Source: JBHIBA01 sp046758845 (GTDB lineage: Bacteria > UBA8248 > JACPRG01 > G963555815). From it: a stretch of 8,869 nucleotides of DNA. Positions 1 to 5,424 of this stretch are shown here, piece by piece (within the stretch, counting starts at the first letter, position 1; each line of letters begins with the position of its first letter). The stretch is taken from NCBI GenBank assembly GCA_046758845.1, contig JBHIBA010000192.1:1-8869 (forward strand). Direction: 5' to 3'. The position numbers were made by a program, and so were the translations under genes. Under the pieces are notes generated by a model. The model made no database searches and was not told where the DNA came from. It saw only the letters and a program-made list of their open reading frames with translations.

Positions 1-80
1 TTGTAAACCGGCCCCCCACGCCCCCCGGAAAACTTTCATTTCGCGAACGAGGCCGGCCCTGCGGGGCCGGCCTCTTTCGC
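1..80 (+). repeat. Dispersed 3'-end element, copy A (cut by the window edge)
   Basis: Positions 1-37 closely match 8646-8684. Both contain TTGTAAACCG, two runs of six C with a short spacer, and then CCCCCCGGAAAACTTTC. Both are followed by a GC-rich hairpin with TGC at its apex. In the right-hand copy the TAA of this block is the stop codon of a gene, so TAA at 4-6 may likewise end a gene off the left edge; that is inference. The left arm of the larger palindrome seen in copy B would lie outside the window. Confidence 0.7.
43..80. terminator. Strong GC hairpin, probable terminator of an off-window gene
   Basis: The arms 49-59 and 64-74 are perfectly complementary (11 bp) around a TGCG loop. 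After one C/T mismatch (48/75), GCGAA at 43-47 pairs with TTCGC at 76-80, giving a 17-bp stem with one mismatch. Only three T follow the inner stem, so it is not a textbook intrinsic terminator. Its place straight after a stop-bearing repeat, with no gene after it, supports a 3'-end role. The symmetry would let it work on either strand. Confidence 0.55.
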
Positions 81-141
81 AATAAATCTCGCTGGGTAGG
101 CCGCAGGTCTGTATTTCTTTCTTCATACCGAGACGCGCAGG

Positions 142-176
142 GCGTGGCGTGTGCCACTGGGTGCTCGCAGCCAGTG
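142..176. repeat. Inverted repeat containing a dispersed GTGTGCCAC motif
   Basis: GTGGC (144-148) pairs with GCCAC (153-157), and CACTGG (155-160) pairs with CCAGTG (171-176), giving two overlapping, mutually exclusive hairpins. The first 19 bases (142-160) match 687-705 at 16 of 19 positions and share GTGTGCCAC exactly. This suggests two members of one short repeat family. Confidence 0.5.
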
Positions 177-191
177 CTTCCCGCCTGCCAC

Positions 192-226
192 GGGAGGACG
201 CAGGGTCACCGACCCTCGGCCCTCCC
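192..226. repeat. Two-part hairpin
   Basis: GGGAGG (192-197) pairs with CCTCCC (221-226). Inside it AGGGTC (202-207) pairs with GACCCT (211-216) around an ACC loop. A symmetric 4/4 internal loop separates the two stems. No gene is nearby for it to regulate, so I treat it as a repeat element. Confidence 0.45.
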
Positions 227-270
227 CTACAGCGGGCGGGTCCCCTTCGGCTTCGCTCAGCCCAAGCTCC

Positions 271-324
271 GCCCCGGCCCTACAACTGCCCAATGCAATC
301 TGCGGTTCTATGTAGGGGTGGGGC
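271..324. repeat. Small inverted-repeat element (GTAGGG type)
   Basis: The 14-base end 271-284 is the reverse complement of 311-324 at 12 of 14 positions, with CCCTACA / TGTAGGG as the perfect inner part and a 26-base centre. A further CCCCTACAG at 225-233 and a GTAGGGCGGGC palindrome at 8829-8839 have a similar look. The structure is that of a tiny non-autonomous palindromic element; no flanking target duplication is evident. Confidence 0.45.
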
Positions 325-370
325 TCCGTACCCACCCGCGCTTCTATTTGACCGGGGAATAGGATCGGGA

Positions 371-399
371 TTGAGTTTTGTGTTTATTTCGTCCATATT
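371..399 (+). promoter_or_regulatory. Weak sigma-70-like promoter candidate
   Basis: TTGAGT (371-376) and CATATT (394-399) are separated by 17 bases in a locally AT-rich patch and precede the decayed ORF at 432. Each hexamer matches the consensus at four of six positions. It may be a relic of the promoter that once served that ORF. Confidence 0.25.
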
Positions 400-686
400 T
401 AACAGTACGCATCGAGTCAACGCAGCGGGAGATGAAAGTCGCGCCATTGAAAGCCAGGGCGAACCGGAAGAACGCCCAGAAGTCCACCGGGCAGAAGACG
501 CCCAAGGGCAAAGCCACCGTGCGCTACAACGCCCTCAGGCGCGGGATCTTGGCCAAAGAGGCGGACGAAAGGAGGGTCCGTCCCCCCGCCCATCAGCATA
601 GGCTCCTAAAAAAGTACGAAACAAAGCCAAAGGACGGAGGCAAGGAAATTCAATGCGTCCCCAGGGGCAGGCGGGGCGCGTTCGAG

Positions 687-720
687 GCGCGGTGTGTGCC
701 ACGGGCAGCTTGCCGGCCCG
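687..720. repeat. Second copy of the GTGTGCCAC repeat, with hairpin
   Basis: Positions 687-705 match 142-160 at 16 of 19 bases. Immediately after, CGGGC (702-706) can pair with GCCCG (716-720), or GGCA (704-707) with TGCC (711-714). The repeat lies inside the 3' part of the decayed ORF, which supports that part being non-coding. Confidence 0.45.
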
Positions 721-761
721 AGATCACGGGCGGGCGAGAGGTCACGGACCTCAAGCCGCCA

Positions 762-796
762 GTGGCGTTCCTGTCGCTGACGCCACGTGATAGAAT
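762..796 (+). promoter_or_regulatory. Inverted repeat plus -10-like box before the NAGPA-family gene
   Basis: GTGGCGT (762-768) and ACGCCAC (780-786) form a perfect 7-bp inverted repeat with an 11-base spacer. TAGAAT (791-796) follows, five of six matches to a -10 box. No good -35 hexamer is present at 16-18 bases, so a promoter here would need an activator or be weak. The repeat fits an operator, but a transcript made from further upstream would instead fold it as a hairpin. Confidence 0.3.
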
Positions 797-813
797 CAAC
801 ATGCGAGGGTTCT

Positions 814-1875
814 ATGAGGTTCGCCTCTGACGGCAAGACGCTGGGCGGCAACAAACGGCCAGCCGAAGTTCGAGTCGCCTTCACCGGGGCCTTGCGCCCC
901 GCCCTCTTCGATAATGCCCGTTCGCGCACCCGCGCCCTCATCGCCGTCCATTCCACCATCCTGCTGCTGACTTTCATGCCTCTCGCTCCGTCGCTTCCTT
1001 CTGCATCGGCGCAAGAGGTGACCGCAGATCTTCTCGATCAACTCAAGCGCGCGCAGAAACTCCTTCTCGGCCAGCGGCCTTGCGGGGGAAAGATCGACGC
1101 GAAGGCGGAATCCTGGAGAGCCCTAACGAACGGGCTCGAGGCCCGGGTCCTTCACGTCCGGCCGGCCGGGGCGAATGCCCGCGTGGACATTCACCTCATC
1201 CGCATCGACCCGAAGGCGATCTCCATACGGGTCCTGATGTCCAGGGCCTTCGGGCGCGAGGGGGCGACCGCAGAAGACTTCGCCGAGCTTTCGGGCGCCC
1301 TGGCCGTGACCAACGCCGGTTACTACGATAAGGACCTGAACCCGCTGGGACTGCTGGTGGTCGCGGGAAAGCGCAAGAATCGCCGGATCAGCCGCCGGGG
1401 GCGCCAGAGCTATGCCCTGTACGAGGGGGTGTTCCTGGTGAAGGGGGGCCGACCCGTCATTCAGCGCAATGAGGACTATCAGCCCGTGGGCGAGGAGCTG
1501 GCGGTGCAGGCGGGTCCGCTTCTCATCGCCGAGGGCCGGCCGGCCTCCCCCCTGCGCGGTCTGCGCCACGCAAACCGTCTGGACGGTCGCACGGTCTTGT
1601 CGCTGGACGGCCGCGGCCGGATCGTGCTCTGGGTGACGGCCTCCCCCCTGGCCGGAATGAACTGGTGCGAGTTGCGCGACCTGATGCTCCGGTACGAGGA
1701 ATGGGAAAAGGGCCCCTCGTCCGCCGAATCCGACCGCAAGGGAATTCTTTGGGCGCTTAACCTGGACGGAGGCACGTCCGCACAGCTCTTCGTGCGGGAG
1801 GACAGCCAAGGGACGTCTCTAAAAGTCCGGGGAACGGCCGTTCCAGTCGCCCTCGGCTTCTTCCCTCGGAACTAG
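814..1875 (+). CDS. Secreted phosphodiester glycosidase (NAGPA) family protein
   Basis: This 353-residue protein belongs to the family of the human uncovering enzyme NAGPA, which cleaves N-acetylglucosamine from a phosphodiester. Bacterial members are mostly exported and act on unknown sugar phosphodiesters. Family landmarks appear in order: VTNAGYYDKDLNPLGLLV (165-182), YEGVFLVKGG (203-212), VQAGPLLIAEG (231-241), RTVLSLDGRGRIVLWV (259-274) and ALNLDGGTSAQLF (314-326). A hydrophobic stretch (about 42-60) ending in SASA before QE (63-68) looks like a signal peptide, so the mature protein would start near residue 67. The ATG at 814 was chosen for GAGGG five bases upstream. It leaves an unusually long N-region, and a TTG at 892 would give a neater signal peptide. 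It stands alone on this strand, and its last 57 bases overlap the end of the opposing gene. The family call is firm; the substrate is not known. Confidence 0.9.
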   Translation: MRFASDGKTLGGNKRPAEVRVAFTGALRPALFDNARSRTRALIAVHSTILLLTFMPLAPSLPSASAQEVTADLLDQLKRAQKLLLGQRPCGGKIDAKAESWRALTNGLEARVLHVRPAGANARVDIHLIRIDPKAISIRVLMSRAFGREGATAEDFAELSGALAVTNAGYYDKDLNPLGLLVVAGKRKNRRISRRGRQSYALYEGVFLVKGGRPVIQRNEDYQPVGEELAVQAGPLLIAEGRPASPLRGLRHANRLDGRTVLSLDGRGRIVLWVTASPLAGMNWCELRDLMLRYEEWEKGPSSAESDRKGILWALNLDGGTSAQLFVREDSQGTSLKVRGTAVPVALGFFPRN

Positions 1876-2745
1876 ACCCGGCCTGGACCCCTCATAGGGG
1901 GACTCGTTTGGATACCGGCAAAACGTCGGATGGATTGCCCTTCCCGAGCCCCAGGGACGAGCCGGCTGGACCGCCTCTGAAGCGTCGGAAAGCAGGAAGG
2001 TTCGCCGGAACTCTTCGAGTTCCGCAGGGGACACCTGCGGGCTTTCTCGCATTGCCGCGTAAACCCTCAAGGGGTCCTTCGCCAGCAGCTCCGCGATGGA
2101 ACGGCCAGCCCCTTGGCCCTTTTGAATCTCAAGGTCGGTCAGGCGCCTCACAAGGAAATCCACGCCCTTGGCGATGACATCGACGACTGGGTTTGAAAAC
2201 TTGATGAAACCGAGCATGTCGTTTTCTATGACGGAGTGGCCCTCGATCTTTTTTGGATGGAATCTCAACCAAATGACGGCGCGGCCATGAATTCCAGGAG
2301 TCCACCACGAATCGTAGACCCCCTCTACATAGGAAATGAGTTGATTGTCGCTCTTGTGATGGACCCACACCTTCAAGACCAATCCGTCCTGGTTGTCCAC
2401 TGTCAGCGTGCGATCGGGATTTTCGAATACCTTGTAGTTTCCAAAATCGAGGATGCGGATCAACGTAGAGGCCAAAGGAAGCCGGTCCAGAAGGTAGCGG
2501 TAAACTTTCGGAGAGCTTTCGAAGTAGGCTTGGTGATCCCGATAGATGGAATAGTCGCTGAGGATCTGCTGGATACGGTGGGTGTCTTGACTGTCAACCA
2601 AGTTTACGGGAAATCGTTTCTCTGGTAACTGCCGGTCCTCCCGGACGGTGTTCGCATACCCGGGCGCCCAGCAGCCAAATGTGAAAACCAAAATGACAGG
2701 TAGGGGGAGTCGCCTATCTGTGGAGGACAGCAAGAAAGGACGCAA
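1819..2745 (-). CDS. Exported protein of unknown function
   Basis: This 308-residue protein is not one I can name. The TTG at 2745 is the only start codon between the upstream in-frame stop and the hydrophobic segment, and GGAGGGG lies about 10 bases before it. Residues 14-31 (h-region PVILVFTFG, then APGYA) look like a signal peptide cleaved near residue 31. The core, about 50-235, contains NYKVFENPDRTLTVDNQDG (103-121), a repeated-strand region with YVEGVYDSWW (139-148), and IKFSNPVVDVIAKGVDFLVR (181-200), which looks amphipathic. From about residue 254 to the end the sequence is rich in R, P, G and S and unlike the rest; this tail overlaps the opposing gene's 3' end and may be a run-on extension. 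It lies 58 bp after the gene at 2804-3439 on the same strand and is probably co-transcribed with it. Confidence 0.75.
   Translation of the reverse strand: MRPFLLSSTDRRLPLPVILVFTFGCWAPGYANTVREDRQLPEKRFPVNLVDSQDTHRIQQILSDYSIYRDHQAYFESSPKVYRYLLDRLPLASTLIRILDFGNYKVFENPDRTLTVDNQDGLVLKVWVHHKSDNQLISYVEGVYDSWWTPGIHGRAVIWLRFHPKKIEGHSVIENDMLGFIKFSNPVVDVIAKGVDFLVRRLTDLEIQKGQGAGRSIAELLAKDPLRVYAAMRESPQVSPAELEEFRRTFLLSDASEAVQPARPWGSGRAIHPTFCRYPNESPYEGSRPGLVPREEAEGDWNGRSPDF
1888..1900. terminator. Small hairpin between convergent gene ends
   Basis: CCCCT (1888-1892) pairs with AGGGG (1896-1900) around CAT, 13 bases after the stop of the rightward gene. It lies within the coding tail of the leftward gene. 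The stem is only 5 bp and no T-run follows, so a terminator role is weakly supported. Confidence 0.2.
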
Positions 2746-2803
2746 AACGCAAGCCCCCCCTCCCGTTTACCTGCCAGACCATGCCTTCTAAGCGCTCAGC
2801 CCG

Positions 2804-3439
2804 TCAGCTCAATTTCTGGCTTAAGGCCAGTTGGAGATAGGAGTTTTGCCGCTCCTGCTCCTCAGAAAGCGGGGGCTCCTTCTCTGTGCGCATAAGCCCG
2901 CGGGCGTGCAGGTCATCGAGGAGGTTTTTCAGGTCCATCCCCATCTGCAAGCCCTTCAGTCCAAGAAAACCCGCTTCGAAACGGCGAATCTCTCCCTTGC
3001 TCGTCGTGAATTTGCGGAAATAGGTCTTGAGAGCATCGACAGACATCCATCGGCGTACCCGCGGATTTCCCTGAAAACCATGAACCACGACTACTTGGTG
3101 GTTGGCCCATTCGGGGAGTGTCAGAACCGTAAACGCAAAATTTTCAGTGGGTTTTCGCCTTCGGTGGACGACCAGGTGGGTCACTGAGGGAATATGATTC
3201 CTCCGGATCCAGTTGTTGACCCAACGCTCTGAGTTCATGGCATCGGCAAACACTACGCGCACCATGAATTCAATGTCTTGCCGGTTGTAGCTATCGCTCT
3301 CCTGCCTAAGGGCCAAGATCTTATCCGAGTCGGGCTCCCCCCTTCCAGCCAAAGCCTCTTCTGCAATGCCTGGGCCGGGGTTCAACCAGCCAAGACCGAA
3401 GAATAGGAAGGGCAGGACCGGCAAAAGATACTTTCGCAT
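2804..3439 (-). CDS. Exported protein of unknown function, faintly LolA-like
   Basis: This protein has 211 residues from the ATG at 3439, chosen because AGGAG lies five bases upstream and a signal peptide begins directly: MRKY, then hydrophobic residues 4-18, with likely cleavage after GIA (24-26). An in-frame upstream extension to 3544 would spoil the signal peptide. The mature part begins with an acidic, variable segment. It continues with strand-like blocks, VTHLVVHRRR (86-95), FAFTVLTLPE (101-110), HQVVVVHGFQG (114-124) and VRRWMSVDALKTYFRKF (128-144), then FEAGFLGLKGLQMGMDL (154-170), and ends in a charged helix. The block order loosely recalls periplasmic outer-membrane lipoprotein-sorting (LolA-like) proteins, but I see no diagnostic motif and do not assign that function. 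It heads a probable two-gene operon with the exported protein encoded at 1819-2745. Confidence 0.8.
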   Translation of the reverse strand: MRKYLLPVLPFLFFGLGWLNPGPGIAEEALAGRGEPDSDKILALRQESDSYNRQDIEFMVRVVFADAMNSERWVNNWIRRNHIPSVTHLVVHRRRKPTENFAFTVLTLPEWANHQVVVVHGFQGNPRVRRWMSVDALKTYFRKFTTSKGEIRRFEAGFLGLKGLQMGMDLKNLLDDLHARGLMRTEKEPPLSEEQERQNSYLQLALSQKLS

Positions 3440-3556
3440 GCTCTCTCCTCTGCTGATGTCAGGCCAGGGTTTGTTCGGCATAAGAAGTCCTCCGCTGGGT
3501 GGAAACTTCGTTTGCACCCGCGACTTTCTTGCACGATTCAACATGCAAATCGTGGG

Positions 3557-3569
3557 CCAACCAGGTTGG
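3557..3569. promoter_or_regulatory. Palindrome upstream of the exported-protein pair
   Basis: CCAACC and GGTTGG flank a single A, making a 13-base near-perfect palindrome 118 bases before the start codon at 3439. An operator is possible; no promoter elements were found to anchor it. Confidence 0.2.
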
Positions 3570-3796
3570 GTGTTGACCGGGGCTATACTTGAGACGAATT
3601 CCCCATTCCCAGGGTTTCGTACACTAGGGTATAGACGCTCAAAGGACGGAATTCTTCCGCAGCATCATCAGGCTAGCGGGATCAAGCTGCCCCCGTGGAT
3701 GAGTTGATTCAGCAAACCGCCGAAATGTAGGGACCTCGGCCTAAAATTGCAATGATTTCCTTCAAAATTCATTTAACCCTGGAAAAATAAGTGAAC

Positions 3797-3821
3797 ATTG
3801 AGGGCTCAATTCAGGCTGAAT
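3797..3821. repeat. Two overlapping short palindromes
   Basis: ATTGAG (3797-3802) mirrors CTCAAT (3805-3810), and ATTCAG (3809-3814) mirrors CTGAAT (3816-3821). The two palindromes share the bases AT at 3809-3810. They lie next to an AT-rich patch in gene-free DNA about 140 bp past the hydrolase stop. An operator pair or the end of a vanished mobile element would both fit. Confidence 0.35.
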
Positions 3822-3902
3822 CGGTGAGTATGCGCCCCGCTGCGAAAACGCGCTTTCGTAGATGGGTTCAAGGAAGACGTGTTGCGGGGGATAACTTGGG
3901 GA

Positions 3903-3918
3903 CTTCGGCCTGCCGAAG
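3903..3918 (-). terminator. Small hairpin after the hydrolase gene
   Basis: CTTCGG (3903-3908) pairs with CCGAAG (3913-3918), extendable by one more pair (3909/3912) at the cost of a two-base loop. It lies 44 bases beyond the leftward stop at 3962. A second 5-bp hairpin at 3938-3950 lies between. Neither has a T-run in the direction of transcription, so termination here is a guess. Confidence 0.25.
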
Positions 3919-3961
3919 AGGGGGTCGAGTGTCAGGTTCGGCCACGCCGATCCGACTTGCC

Positions 3962-5089
3962 TCATCCTGTCAGAGCGGGCGAGCCATCCATCATATGCCA
4001 CCTTTCGCCAACGGCCAATGTCCGGACAGCGCCCGGGTCTCCCCCGGACCTTCGCACTACCCGGCTCAACTCCTTCGGGGGCTGGTCGATGGGTTCATCG
4101 GTGAGGTCGAAGGTCCCCCAGTGCATGGGCAGCATCCAGCGCGCCCGAAGCTCACGGAAGGCCCGGTACGCCTCGGCGGGGCTCAAGTGGGAGTACCGCA
4201 TGAACCAACGGGGCGCATAGGCGCCGATGGGGAGCATGGCCGCGTCGATAGGGCCGAACTTGCGCCCGTACTCTGCGAAGCCGTGAAAGTAACCGGTGTC
4301 TCCCGCGAAGAAAAATTTCCGCCTTTCGGATTCAACCAGCCACGAGCACCACAGTGTGCTGTCCCGTCCCATCCCGAAGCGGTTGGACCAATGCTGGGCT
4401 GGAAGACAGGTCACCTTCCAGCGGCCGTGGCGGGCCGATTGCCACCAGTCGAGCTCCACCACCCGCCTTCGGCCCCTGTCCCGGAACCAATCGGCCAATC
4501 CCATGGGGACGAACCACGCCACGGTCTCGGGAAGGGCCTCCACCGTCCAGGCACTCATGTGGTCGTAGTGGTTGTGGGAAAGCACGGCGAAGGCGTCCGG
4601 TGGGATCTTCTCCACCGGCACGCCCGGAGGGTGCCACCGCTTTGGCCAAAAGGCCCGCTCGCCGAAATGCGGATCGGTCAGCCAGGTATCAGAGCCGTCC
4701 TTTACGACAAATGTGCAATGACCCACCCACGCAATGGAGGTGGAGCGCTCCGGCTTCGCCAGGTAGGCTCCGTCATTTTCGACCCTGGGGACGTTCGGCG
4801 GCCGGCTCTTGGCCTCTATCCACTCGTTGCGGTAAAAGAGTTTCATTTTCCAATAGCCCCAGGTGGTGTTCGGATTGCTCCACCAGGGGTTGAACCAGGT
4901 GTCCGGACGCCCGTGGGGCGCATAGAGCGACTCCGGCTTCCGGGAGACCAAGCCCTGCTCCTCCGGCGGGGGCAGCTCGGTGGGACCGGACAGACCGATT
5001 CGGTCGCAGCCGGAAAGTGCAGCGGCTACGCCCAGGCTTGCACGGGCGGCGAAGCGAAGAAACTCGCGTCTGCCAATGACTCTGTTCAT
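3962..5089 (-). CDS. Tat-exported lipoprotein, NAPE-PLD-type metallo-beta-lactamase-fold hydrolase
   Basis: This 375-residue protein has the metal ligands of the metallo-beta-lactamase fold in the arrangement of N-acylphosphatidylethanolamine phospholipase D (NAPE-PLD) and its bacterial relatives. They are HNHYDH at 172-177, LPAQHWSNR at 229-237 (H233), FAGDTGYF at 261-268 (D264) and PMHWGTFDLTDEP at 321-333 (H323). LPIGAYAPRWFM (286-297) and DSTLWCSWLV (243-252) are further NAPE-PLD-like blocks. The N-terminus carries a twin-arginine signal (GRREFLRF, 6-13) and a lipobox LSGC (25-28), so the enzyme should cross the membrane folded and be lipid-anchored at C28. This signal decided the start at 5089; the frame is open upstream to 5314 without similar support. 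Known relatives hydrolyse phosphodiesters, some of them phospholipids. The substrate here is not shown. It is separated from both neighbours by long gaps and is probably monocistronic. Confidence 0.93.
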   Translation of the reverse strand: MNRVIGRREFLRFAARASLGVAAALSGCDRIGLSGPTELPPPEEQGLVSRKPESLYAPHGRPDTWFNPWWSNPNTTWGYWKMKLFYRNEWIEAKSRPPNVPRVENDGAYLAKPERSTSIAWVGHCTFVVKDGSDTWLTDPHFGERAFWPKRWHPPGVPVEKIPPDAFAVLSHNHYDHMSAWTVEALPETVAWFVPMGLADWFRDRGRRRVVELDWWQSARHGRWKVTCLPAQHWSNRFGMGRDSTLWCSWLVESERRKFFFAGDTGYFHGFAEYGRKFGPIDAAMLPIGAYAPRWFMRYSHLSPAEAYRAFRELRARWMLPMHWGTFDLTDEPIDQPPKELSRVVRRSGGDPGAVRTLAVGERWHMMDGSPALTG

Positions 5090-5152
5090 GCCATCAAACG
5101 CCGGGTCTGTGAGGCTCTCACCCACTTCATCAAATCGTTGACAACTCCTTTT

Positions 5153-5180
5153 CTTATAAGACAATGGAAGTCCCGGAAAA
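5153..5180 (-). promoter_or_regulatory. Weak promoter candidate for the hydrolase gene
   Basis: On the minus strand TATAAG (5158-5153, five of six to the -10 consensus) is preceded at 16 bases by TTTTCC (5180-5175, three of six). The predicted start near 5146 would give a leader of about 57 bases. That leader contains a 14-codon frame starting MKWV (ATG at 5130) whose TGA overlaps the hydrolase ATG as ATGA. Confidence 0.25.
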
Positions 5181-5313
5181 GAATGCGACCCCGGCGCGGG
5201 ATGAACATGGCAGGGGAGAGCCGATTTTCCGGCGCGAACTGTGATTTTTCCCCCTGGCGCATCCGAGCCACGGGGAACCATCGCCCCGTCAACCCAGGAG
5301 GTGTGACATTTCA

Positions 5314-5342
5314 TTGACGAAAGCCTTTTGAACCATTAGACT
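5314..5342 (+). promoter_or_regulatory. Candidate promoter for the glutaredoxin gene
   Basis: TTGACG (5314-5319, five of six matches) and TAGACT (5337-5342, four of six) are separated by exactly 17 bases. The predicted transcription start, near 5349, falls inside the left arm of the inverted repeat at 5339-5382. The leader would be about 76 bases. This is the best sigma-70-like pair in the window. Confidence 0.45.
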
Positions 5343-5382
5343 GATTGGTCTGGTAAATTGCAACACCAGACCAGGAACAGTC
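5339..5382. promoter_or_regulatory. Nested inverted repeat over the predicted start site: operator or leader hairpin
   Basis: TGGTCTGGT (5346-5354) and ACCAGACCA (5365-5373) are perfectly complementary with a 10-base AT-rich spacer. Outside them GACTG (5339-5343) mirrors CAGTC (5378-5382). The element overlaps the candidate -10 box and start site of the glutaredoxin promoter and ends 42 bases before its GTG. Such placement is typical of a repressor operator. The TGGT/ACCA half-sites are also seen in GntR-family operators, but the spacing here differs from the compact FadR type. If transcribed it would also fold as a hairpin. Confidence 0.5.
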
Positions 5383-5424
5383 GGTTGCCTTCTCGGCGGA
5401 TATTGTGACGGAGGTGGTGAAGGC

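Larger units (their letters stand above)
81..431. other. Gene-free, repeat-rich stretch
   Basis: I find no convincing coding region here: the open frames have low-complexity, arginine- and proline-rich translations with no family resemblance. The stretch instead holds at least three inverted repeats (142-176, 192-226, 271-324) and an AT-richer segment at about 365-410 that carries a weak promoter-like pair. It looks like a place where short dispersed palindromic elements have accumulated. Confidence 0.6.
432..830 (+). pseudogene. Decayed small ORF of the NAQKSTG-type uncharacterised family
   Basis: From the ATG at 432 the first 43 residues read like the conserved N-terminus of a widespread uncharacterised family: RANRKNAQKSTG (9-20), QKTPKGKA (21-28), RYNALRRGILAKE (31-43). 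Family members known to me usually read NALKHGLLAKE there and continue for 100 or more residues, ending near a RYET-like motif. Here LLKKYET appears at 58-64, only 15 residues later, which suggests an internal deletion joining the two conserved ends. After about residue 74 the translation resembles non-coding sequence and runs into a dispersed repeat. GGGAG directly abuts the ATG, too close for a normal ribosome binding site. The frame closes at 830, overlapping the start of the next gene. I read it as a remnant; a very short functional protein is not excluded. Family recall is from memory. Confidence 0.5.
3440..3961. other. Gene-free stretch between two leftward genes
   Basis: These 522 bp hold no convincing gene. 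Frames open across it lack family motifs, composition typical of coding sequence, or ribosome sites. It contains the leader of the gene starting at 3439, a 13-base palindrome at 3557-3569, an AT-rich patch near 3741-3795, two overlapping palindromes at 3797-3821 and a small hairpin at 3903-3918. No clear sigma-70 promoter for the downstream pair was found on the minus strand. Confidence 0.6.

Noticed and set aside
123..335. Short open frames on both strands near the left end
   Set aside because: They cover the inverted repeats, lack ribosome sites and have no coding character.
2006..2040. Two adjacent perfect hairpins, 2006-2024 and 2022-2040
   Set aside because: They lie inside the coding region of the exported protein, have no T-run and share bases. 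They probably reflect codon choice in a GC-rich gene.
3366..3707. Rightward frame of 113 codons through the gap before the hydrolase
   Set aside because: It begins opposite the signal peptide of the leftward gene and runs through palindromic intergenic DNA. There is no ribosome site and no motif.
3762..4001. Minus-strand frame containing LEPIYESAF, reminiscent of a group II intron reverse transcriptase segment
   Set aside because: The likeness covers only about nine residues and stops at once, with no YGFRP or YADD block nearby. Chance is more likely.
5138..5165. TTGACA with GACAAT 16 bases later on the plus strand
   Set aside because: It has a perfect -35 but would give a leader of about 250 bases before glutaredoxin, and a closer pair at 5314-5342 explains that gene better. 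A tandem promoter is still possible.
3791..5317. Rightward open frame of 508 codons opposite the hydrolase
   Set aside because: It is the mirror of the hydrolase gene, with proline-, glycine- and arginine-rich translation and no motifs. The minus strand carries a complete metal-binding site and a Tat lipoprotein signal.
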